Assembly (NCBI GenBank): GCA_963556255.1
Contig: OY744606.1
Span: 70,639,170-70,703,169 of the forward strand
DNA: 64,000 nt
Origin: Allolobophora icterica
Lineage: Eukaryota; Annelida; Clitellata; Crassiclitellata; Lumbricidae
Reading direction: 5' to 3'
Shown here: piece after piece, positions 55,001 through 64,000 of the stretch
How the letters are laid out: each line of letters opens with the position of its first letter
Numbering within the stretch: the first letter of the stretch is position 1
Made by a program: the position numbers and the translations under genes
The notes under the pieces: model-generated
Seen by the model: only the letters and a program-made list of their open reading frames with translations
The model's database searches: none
Told to the model about the DNA's origin: nothing

Positions 55001-56430
55001 AACCGCAAAATTGGGTCAATTTATGTCGTTGGTCGAGTTTCAAAGCTTCGTAGAAGAGACCCTGGGTAGCGAACGAACCCAATCGCCATGTGTTTCAAGG
55101 TTGTATGCGATAAGTGCAAGAAGACAACTTGGCAGGGTAAATTCTGCAGGTGTTGTTCTCCAGTTGCATATTAAGTCTGTGTCTCCTTTTCTTCGCGACT
55201 ATCCGTACCATATTTCACGAAGAACTTGACCTGTTTGTTAATGGTTTTTAATGTTTCATATATAGGCCGGCTTCACTGAGCACGTAAGACTTTTGTAAGC
55301 ATGCATTTTAGAAGTTTTACTTGTAAGTCATGTCAGCCGGAGTTTTCACCGAATGTTATTGGTAAATTCGATTACACCTGAGGGTTTTAGTGCGACCTGG
55401 TTTTGTTGACCTACCTATCAAAGTGATCAAATTCTATCTCGCAAACGTGCATTTATAACCTACTTTCTTCATTTATAATGCCTTTTTGTTCAAATTATTA
55501 TTTATGAATTGTGCAGATATTCAGTATAATGCGTGTAAGAGTTTCACCGTACGAGCGTATAATAAGTTATTTGTTATTGTGTGCAGTAATGTAATTGTTA
55601 TCATACATGTAGCAACTGATTACATGTGCATTATTATTAATAGGCCTACTATTACAAAAATGTGCAATGCTGGTAGTCACACAAAAATGTGAATCTGAAC
55701 ATTGGAAACAGTGATGCCTTCGTGTTATTACAGCAGTGCTTTAGAAGTTTCTAGATTAGGATTAGTTTGGTATCATAGGTTTATAAACACCATTAGTATA
55801 TTACATGACAAAATAAAGGCATTTCAATGGTTGACAATAGGTTGTGGGAAACATGTCGACCAAGTTATGAAAGATGTACCAGAAGATCAGAGGTGCACTT
55901 GTCCAAGGGGCCAGGCACCTTCATCTCAAGGATCTTCGTCTCAGGAACAGCCATCAAAATGACTGAACGACAACCAAGTCTGACTGCCGCAACCATCTGG
56001 ACCTTGAAACTCTGACGTCTTGCTATAACTGCATGAAACAACATTGTTCTGACAACAGCAGTATTTGTTCTTGTGATATCCGAGTGTTCTGCCCTTTTTT
56101 AAATTATAGCAATGACCAAACTTGCAAAACAGCATTTCATTAGCTCTAGGATTGTTTAGGGTCTTCTTTCTTGAACCTTTGCAGAAGTGGGTTTATGAAA
56201 TATGAACGATCAGTCAAACAAATTGTAGTGCGTTCTCTCATTTACCTGTTTTGCCACAGACTTGGACTTTTGTGCGACTGCCTGCATAAAGTTTTTGTTT
56301 ATTCATTTTGTTTATTCATTCATTCATTTATAGTAGTCACTTGTTTCTAATACTACTTCTCGATTCTCTGAACATCAGATTGTGTGTCTAGTGTTCAAAG
56401 CAGTTAAATACTTTTACTATTATTATAGAC
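52001..56430. other. 4.4 kb without a recognised gene
   Basis: No frame here looks like a conserved protein, and no tRNA or rRNA was recognised. Bases 53090-53125 contain an imperfect palindrome (TTAATTAAGCC / GGTTTAATTA). The longest frames (about 100-120 codons) have no recognisable motifs. Confidence 0.4.
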
Positions 56431-57313
56431 TAGTGTTGTGAGGCGGAAAAATTGTCAGGAAAATTTCATATTTTTCCAGAAAATTTCCAGTGTATTTTTC
56501 CGGAAAATTTTCCATATTTTTCCATCAGTATAATATTACTAAATAAGAATTTAAATGCATCATAATGTTTAAACATCACTCACTCTAAGCTATCTTATGT
56601 AGTTATAACTGATAATGTTTATTCAACAGTTTGAACTGTTAGTGCTTACTATTCAGTGTGAACAAGGCTCAACATTCAACAACGACAATACATTTAAGAA
56701 TTAAGTGCAATTAAACTTCACTGTTAATTTAGAGAAATTAGGCTACAGTAGTCTGAACCGCTAATGAACAAAACAGTGAACTATTGCTGAGAAAATTGTT
56801 TCGAACAGTATTGTTTCAAGTATTGGTAGATTGTTTCATGTTTATTTTAATTTTTTTAAACATTTCCTGCAGCAGAGAAGACTGCAGACATACAGGCTAC
56901 AACTTGTTTGAACTAGGCTACTGTAGTCTGAACCGCTAATGAACAGAACAGTGAACGATTCCTGAGAAAATCGTTTCGAACAGTATTGTTTCAAGTATTG
57001 GTAGATTGTTTCATGTGTATTTTAATTTTTTTAAGCATTTCCTGCAGCACAGCAGACATACAGGCTACAACTAGTTTGAACTAGGCTACTCTAGTCCAAA
57101 ACACTATGTTAATTCTTTTAAGGTGAATGTTGCCTGCATGGACAGAAATACTGTAAATAAAATAACTTTAAAAAAACAAAATTTTCTAGTGTTGTCTTGC
57201 TTGTCTGGTGCGGAAAATTGGACATTATGAGTTAAATGTATTTTTCCGGATCTATGGAAAATTTCTGGAAAATTTAAAAAAAAAATATTTTTACTGGAAA
57301 AGCTACATCACTA
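56431..57313. mobile_element. hAT-like MITE (883 bp), TAGTG-TGT ends
   Basis: Ends TAGTGTTGTGAGG and the complement of TAGTGATGTAGCT are flanked by 8-mers TTATAGAC (56423-56430) and TTCTAGAC (57314-57321), which differ at one base. GGAAAATTT-type repeats lie near both ends. The interior has a direct duplication with a period of about 175 bp (56741 and 56916: GTAGTCTGAACCGCTAATGA). Non-coding. Confidence 0.85.
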
Positions 57314-58812
57314 TTCTAGACACCTGTCGGTAGAAACAGAGTGGTGAGGGTGTGTGTCAGCAAACTGTACTCGTGCCAAGGCTAAAAATTAAATAATTAT
57401 GAACCTTCATGCTCCTCGCTGCCTCCTGGGCTAGCTCAAGGGACTGCTCTTGTACATAATGAGCATTTATTATTTTACGTGGTGAATAAATTCTCGTCCA
57501 GTGTCCCTTTCCAGACACCAGGCCTATAGTACGGAACAGCTTCTGTGAAGTTGTCAAGCGACGCTTTCAAATGAAGCTTTTAATGAAGATGACAACATTC
57601 CCTTTCACGATTCCTTCAACTGTTTCAGTGTATGGAGCATTTAGCGTCATAGGCTTTTGTGCAGGACTCCTATATAAACAATCTTTATTCATCGCAACTG
57701 CATATTTAACGGAACCTCTATCGATGCCTTGTGCCTATGACAACTGCACAGTTGCACTAAAGAAGTCATTAAATTAGAATAGCTCCAAAGAGAAGAGCTT
57801 TCTCACTGAATCATAGTCAATAAAGTTGTTTGGAAAATGATTTCAATAATTCTTCCTTCACCTTGGTAAAGTTACATTTTTGCATTTTCTTCATGTTCTC
57901 TGAGGTTATATTTCTGCCACCCTACATGATTTGAATTATGGGTGTAATACTTTAAAAACAATGTAACAGGCATAATGACAGACAACAGTAATTATTCTAA
58001 TTAGTAAATTACTAAGCCAGTTTAGTTTGGTCAACATCATGGGACCTACAACAACATTGAACCAATCAATCATAGGCCATAGACAACCTAGAAGCACAAA
58101 TATACACATATATGTATACAGAGAATTTTGTTGTTGTTGAAGTCTATGCCAGTCCTCTAATTAATTATCCTTTCAGTTAATAAGCACCAGGCAATAACAA
58201 TGCACACAAGCAGTATGGAAAAGCATTTCGTTGGTGCATGGAAGAGCCAATTTCATCCATATTATAGCAGCTGGCAACAAACGGTGATGTTTCACAGCAG
58301 CACTTGGCTGCTACTACAACAGCACTCCTAGGTATCTATCAAGGTATTTTCTTCCTGTTATTTAGTAATACTTCAGCGACACAGCCTGGTGCAAAGTGAA
58401 GCCTTGTATGATAGGAAATCAATCTTATTCTGTTATACGGACACTTCAAAGACTAGCTACCATATGGTTTGGACACGGTAGATCCTGCACCATTCATTTC
58501 CTTATAATGCTTGTAAAGCTAAACAGTATAGCACCCACTAAAAATACACAACTTCTGTTATAATGCTATAGAATTTAAGGTAGCAACCTGACTGAAAAAT
58601 ACTTCTCCAAATATGTTGATAAATGTTTTGCATGATGGCAAAAACCACATGCAAGCAGACAAAAAGAAAACTATGCAGACACTTTCAGAAAATTCAGAGA
58701 AAATGCCACAACAGGACAAAACACGTTCTATTATTTTTCGCTTCTCAGAGTGAATCCAGTAGAGAATATTTAACGTCAATTGTTTTCAAGATAGTTGCTC
58801 CGGTCTGTCTTC
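57314..58812. other. Stretch 3' of eIF3a without a recognised gene
   Basis: It should include the 3' UTR of the minus-strand eIF3a gene next to 58812. No other exon, RNA gene or named repeat is visible. Confidence 0.4.
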
Positions 58813-61800
58813 TTAGTGTCGGACTGTCTGCCAACCATCCTCATCTGCAGGTCCACGAGCTGGTCGACCTGAAATTATATAGAAAAACTCAAAGGAAGCA
58901 AAAAATTACAGTGCAAATCGTTTCATATCGAATACAGGAGACTAGTGTATACAATTCATGTTAACTGAATTTCACGTTAAACGTCTTGTCAGAAAGCCAA
59001 GCTAAACATATGAAGAAGCATAATTTTATGTGACTTGCGCTGGCAAAAGGAGGTGGAAGTCGCCAATGATAAAGTAAGAGAAATTAGCCAAAACACCAAT
59101 CATTTATCAGTTTTCTGCATATATCAATAAATAAGATCTGATATTATATGAAAAAAATATTTAATAATACTTTACCTATTTCATGAAAATTTTATAAGTT
59201 TGTGTTATTGACAAAAATTATCCGGAAATTTAAAATCATTTTTGGGACCAGTTTCACAGATATATATATTATGGCCTGTTCGTAATACCATGTGTAATAC
59301 GTCATTGGAAAGTTTATGCATTTAGCTTGCTAAAAAGCTTCATTTGGCAGGTTTCCCGTAGTGACGTTCATAATAAGGTTGAAAACACTGAAACTTTGCG
59401 ATTTATGCTTAGTTTGTATAAAGATAATAAACTTTGCATGCGTTTTTCTCGAAATTGTACTTCCGAGTAGCAAAACATTCTAAAATTCATATCTCTGGAA
59501 CCAATAAAGACAGAAAAATAATTTTTTCAACATTTTAAACAGAAATTATTATTTATCATTTTAAGCCGAAAATATACAACTGAATTTTTTGACAACAGCC
59601 TCCTTTTGCCAGAGCAAGTCACACATATGCAATGCTGGATTTAAGAAAGAACATGTACATGTATTATTATTTTTATGATGACCAGTGGTTTCAGTCTGGC
59701 AATACAAGCTATATCTAACTCAGGTTGTGGACATGATAACCCAAACATTAGCTGCTTGGCTATATTCCGCTTATCTGATGACAGCCGAGCCTTTATTACT
59801 CATTGTGTCAGTCAGCCACTAAAGTAGTCCAGATTGCATTGACATTTGCCTCAGCAGGTGACAAATTTCCCAAAGCCTACATAGGTTAGAATATATAATC
59901 CTACATACTATATTCTTTTTTATATCAAAAGTATGTAGTTTCCTATGAATGTAAATGTCATTATTGATGTTGAGATCCGGCGCGGTTAGGCGCATTCCAT
60001 ATATTACGAACGCATGGAGGGGGAGGGTAACCAAAATGCATGTGCTTGCGTATGGGGGAATTGGTGGGTCTACTGATAATGTACGTACGCACAGGAAAAG
60101 GGGGGGCTTCAAATTGATTGGCCTTCAAGCGAGCTAGAGTTCAGTCTTTCCAGCTATCCGGTACTACCAGAGGAAGTAGGACTGTGGCAGAGGTGTCACT
60201 TGTATGCCACCTTACCTCTGAACGCTATTATTAAACTATCACACAACTCAGCAGTGAGTCCATGGATTACTCATCCTTCAATCTGGCCTAAAGTGCACAC
60301 AGTCTCTGCCTGGACCTGTGGTACTGACACAATCTGCAGTTGGTCTTAGAGGGGGTGCGTCAACCGTAAGTACGCAGGTGGCGGGGTGGAAAAAAGTATG
60401 TGTGCATACAGGGAGGGGTTCAATTTAACCGGATTTTTGCATACGTAATATGTGGATGGCCCCTTATAAATGATGTCGGACAAATAATCATTACTTATGC
60501 ATGGTTTCAATTGCCACAGACACATGCCAAGCTTAGGCCCGAACATGAAACAAAACACAACTGTTCACAATGAATAAGTTGAGCCAGTGTTCAAATACAT
60601 CAATACTTGATGCTATCCAGGTTTTATATTGTATTTTCTTCTGCAGGAGTGACAAATTTTTTCATGTGAAGCAACATTTTTCTGTTATCAGTTTCATGAC
60701 AATCAAAATAATTTCCATTTTAAATCACTGATGCTCGAACGGGGACTGTGTTAACCAAAATTTTATGTAGAACGTTTTCATGCTAAACGTTTTTCACAAT
60801 ACACTCAAAATTATTTTAACATGAAGACAAAAAATCTGCAATTTAACAGAAATTTATATATTTTACTGATGCTTCTTAATTATGGGTATAGGAGTTTGCC
60901 CAACCTCTGTCTTCAGTGTCCTCCCCATCTTGCAGTCGATTTGGTGGAGGACCCCGAGAATCTAAAATGAAAAAACTTTCTACACAACTTGTTCAAGCAT
61001 AGTCATGTACACAGTCGTGGGCAATCATTCCAGTGTCTCGTAGGCAGTAAAGCCAAGCAGTCTTGTTCACTTTGTGTAAACCATTTATGCTAGGCAATAC
61101 AAACAGACTTTCAATTCTTGACTTGCACACATTACTTAAAAGCAACTGCACTGACCTTATTCAACTCAGCTTAGCACATGCTATCCAGAATTTTGCAACC
61201 TTAAGGTGTTTACAGTTACCTTTGCTTCTCCAGTCATCTCTTGGTGGTCCTCGTTCATCTCTGGCATCTCTTGCTGGTGGTCGATCATCACGTGCTGGTG
61301 GTCCATCCCGTGCTGGTGGTCCATCCCGTGCTGGTGGTCGATCATCTCTCCTCCAGTCCCGATCACGCTCAACTGCACGAGGAGGAGGGCCACGGTTATC
61401 ACGGTCACGGAAGTCACGTGGCGGAGCAGCACGGCCACCTCGGTCTTGATCGAAATCTCTGCCCGAATCAAACTCGCGTCGTTTTTCTTTGCCATCTCTC
61501 CAAGAACTGACATCAGTCGCAGGTCCTTTGCGCCATGAATCCTGGCCGCGATCATCTCTACCACCACGATCGTCTCTACCACCACGATCGTCTCTTCCAC
61601 CACGATCGTCTCTTCCACCACGATCGTCTCTTCCACCACGGTCATCCCTGGCTGGTCCTCCACGGCGCCATGGCCCATCTAAGTCATCTTTACGCGGTGG
61701 ACTGTCTTCACGGCGCCTTCTTTCTGGTTCTCTGTCACCACGAGATGGAGGTCCCCATCGAGGCTTTTCGTCCTTCTGGTCGTCCTCTCTGCGTGGTGTG

Positions 61801-63647
61801 CGGTCATCATCCCTGCGTGGTGGGCGGTCATCATCCCTGCGTGGTGTGCGATCATCATCTCTCCGCGGTGGGCGGTCATCATCCCTGCGTGGTGTGCGAT
61901 CATCGTCCCTGCGTGGCCAGTCATCATGTGGTGCAGGCCTGTCCCTCCATTTTGGGGCATCTTCATCCCTAGCAGGTCCCCTTCTCTCATCATCCTTTGC
62001 TGGGCCTCTTCTCTCCTCATCATCACCACCTTTTCTCCAAGTGCCCTCATCTTCCCTGAAGGCAAAAAATAAAAATAAGATCACGTCACAGTATTGTATT
62101 GTATCTGAACATTTATAAAGCACGTCTCACGGTATTCGCTAATCAGAGGCGAAATAACCAGTAAATAAAAGACCCAGTGAACAGAAAGTCATTTTAAGAC
62201 AGCAGAACGAATTATATGGGCCACCAGCTAATAAAGAGGCAAGTGTCAATGGAGGGAGTTGATTCCAAAGAGCAGGACCAATGCAAGAAAAGACTCCAGT
62301 TTTGGCAATAGTAATCCTGGCTCATGGGACAAAAAGATCATGGTGATTAAGCCATGATCTTTTTGTCTGTATCTGTTGCTAGATAAAAATAATATAAGCA
62401 ATACTACGAACCAACAAAAACAACAGATCCTCTTCACAACTATAACTGCAATTTGTATAACATTTCTATAGGGGAACTACTCAGAGGTGCAATGCCCTTC
62501 ATTATAACAAATCCCAATACAGTATGGTTGAGAATACGGACTGTGTCATAAAGTAGCCTTGTTAAAATGAAACAGTATTGACATGCTCCCAAACTTAGCA
62601 TACTTAGCATTAAAAAAGGCTCTTGTATAGATGTAGAAATTTTAAAATAAAGTAGAAACGTAATAAAAATTTTAAAATAAAGTAAAAACACTTGCGTCCA
62701 GCTAAGACAATGCCGGATGGAACACAAGTAGATTGCTATAGGTTTATTTACACAATGCTGCAGCAATTGGCCATAAACAACAACTCTTCCATCATAAAAA
62801 ATGTCCCACCTAACCAGTATTAACAATCTACCAAGAAAGATTTGACAAGGCCCCACATACCTTGTAGTCTTCTTCCAACTATCATCCTTGGCCTTTTCAC
62901 GTGAACGCCAGCCACCATCTCTTGGCTGCCCCCACGACGGTCCATCCTTGCCATCTTTCTCCCTCGCAGGACCATCTCGATCTCGGACAGGACCATCTCG
63001 ATCTCGAACAGGCCCATCTCGATCTCGGACAGGACCATCTCGATCTCGGGCAGGACCATCTCGGACAGGATCTCTTCTCCAAGATTCCTCACCTCGACTT
63101 GGACCTTCAGCATCGTCATCTCTGCAAACAGACAAAAAAAATTAAAATTTACAGCACTTGAAAGGTATATAGAAAAACTCAAACATGTTCAATATGAAGA
63201 GCATCGCCAGAAACTTCACAGAACTCCACTAAATATTAAACCTATTTGTGCAATGAAAATTTCTGCCTTCAAACAGTGTTTTCGAAACTTTCTCCGACAC
63301 TTGCTTGAGCTTATGCAAAAGTCATAAATTTGCACTTATAACGAGTCACTTGAAAAAATGTCTGTTTAGCTCTCAACTGGATCGCTATCTACAAGAATGA
63401 CTTCTGAAAACCAGTTCATCAAATACTTATGCTACATGACTGAGAATACGATGATGACTCAATCATACTGACCGCCTGTCTTTTGACTTTAGAGATTCTT
63501 CTTTCTCTCTCTTTCTCTTTTCTTCGATCTCACGTTCTCTCTGACGCTTCTTCTCTTCAATCTCTTCCAGCTTCCTCATCTTCTCCCTGTATTCAGCCTC
63601 CTCCTGCTCCCGCTTCTCTCTAGCGATTCTCTCTTCCTCCTCTTTCT
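58813..63647 (-). CDS. EIF3A: Eukaryotic translation initiation factor 3 subunit a, C-terminal exons (partial)
   Basis: Largest subunit of eIF3, which holds the 43S preinitiation complex together. The window has the last five coding exons (minus): 63473-63647, 62861-63121, 61220-62055, 60905-60961 and 58813-58868, each with AG/GT borders and matching phase. The first reads EEEERIAREKREQEEAEY and EEIEEKKRQREREIEEKR, the long charged helix before the repeats. The second has five DRDGPVR-like repeats and GGWRSREKAKDDSWKK. The third has DEGTWRKGGDDEERRGP, runs of RRDDDRTP/RRDDDRPP, six DDRGGR units and DGPPAR repeats. The last two read DSRGPPPNRLQDGEDTEDRG and then ADEDGWQTVRH with stop, the recognisable eIF3a end. 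Exon 60905-60961 has a weak donor (GTTGGG); reading past it would give a different end (WANSYTHN). Upstream exons lie beyond 64000; 63648-64000 looks intronic. Confidence 0.92.
60353..60465. repeat. Possible small palindromic MITE in the last eIF3a intron
   Basis: GGGGGTGCGTCAACCGTAAG at the left and the complement of GGGGCCATCCACATATTACG at the right could be diverged inverted ends. TTA occurs near both borders, as in Harbinger targets. A related GTACGTACGCA/GGGGG-rich stretch lies at 59975-60110. Weak evidence. Confidence 0.35.
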
Positions 63648-64000
63648 CTGCAATAAAACAGACAATAGATATAAACAAAATTTTGATACGCGTGCACAAT
63701 AAGAAACGAGTACTTGGATTAGCAATACAACTAATATACCTATAACATGCTCGGCTTTAAGTTAGACAATAAAATCTATCATGCATATAATAACATCTGA
63801 ACTGCTGTACCTCCTGTCAAAGCTTATCTCTAATAAGAAAAAATATTTAAGCAATTAATTAGGATAATTAATAAATCTGAAAACTTATTCATGATTATTC
63901 TTGATTTGATTAAGCATATTGTGATAATGCTTGTCACTGTTAACAGCCCAATCTGCATTGATTCCCTGAGTTTCAGAATGACAATGGTGTAACATTGATT

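Noticed and set aside
54996..55229. 77-codon plus-strand frame, possible small gene
   Set aside because: No motif, no splice context and no family resemblance; nearby sequence (54700-54780) looks like a transposon leader, but the evidence was too weak to annotate.
57571..57777. 68-codon frame with hydrophobic segments
   Set aside because: Single short frame without conservation cues, in the 3' flank of eIF3a.
61181..62118. Long plus-strand and second minus-strand frames of 128-209 codons
   Set aside because: Shadows of the repetitive eIF3a exon on the minus strand; the DDDR/PRR repeats keep other frames open.

Overview
The window is nuclear DNA from an animal. It has genes split by introns with GT/AG borders, many transposons, very long tri- and tetranucleotide microsatellites and tRNA-derived SINEs. 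A marine invertebrate is most likely, but I cannot name the phylum. No protein-coding gene of bacterial layout is present, except inside a virus-like integrated element.

Left part (about 0.9-29.3 kb): three tandem copies of one aldo-keto reductase (AKR) gene, all on the minus strand (1932-6720, 10172-14785, 19846-26931). Each has six coding exons of nearly the same size (158, 129 or 132, 108, 219, 148 and 72 bp) and encodes 277-278 residues with the D-Y-K-H catalytic tetrad intact. The flanks were duplicated with the genes, so the copies act as empty sites for one another. This exposes a series of small insertions with 8-bp target duplications (hAT-like MITEs at 1392, 1612, 13104, 15567, 17546, 20500, 21878 and 26065), LINE and SINE fragments, and one orphan AKR exon. 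Intron 2 of every copy carries a separately expanded GAT/GGT tract.

Middle (29.3-51.5 kb): relative to copy 2, the third unit is interrupted by about 22 kb. This holds a short inverted duplication, a reversed SINE, a LINE 3' end and a nearly complete Polinton/Maverick (adintovirus-like) element at 31502-51272, with near-identical terminal inverted repeats of about 495 bp. It encodes a small zinc-finger protein, protein-primed family B DNA polymerase, a retrovirus-like integrase, a zinc-ribbon/PLA2-like protein, a packaging ATPase, minor capsid (penton-like), pVI-like, major capsid, a hydrophobic virion-type protein, an adenain-like protease, a phage-tail-fibre-like protein with a lectin-like end, and three proteins of unknown role. 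The element is damaged. A 1.9-kb hAT transposon sits in the polymerase gene, the ATPase and penton genes are frameshifted, and the protease has lost its upstream ATG. The other frames are open. A diverged array with a unit of about 177 bp lies in the gene-free right part. The element lies inside the ACTG microsatellite tail that ends the LINE.

Right part (51.5-64 kb): the AKR unit flank resumes, then 52.0-58.8 kb has no gene I recognise but contains an 883-bp MITE. The last 5 kb hold the five 3'-most coding exons of the translation initiation factor eIF3 subunit a gene on the minus strand. Its 5' part lies beyond the window.
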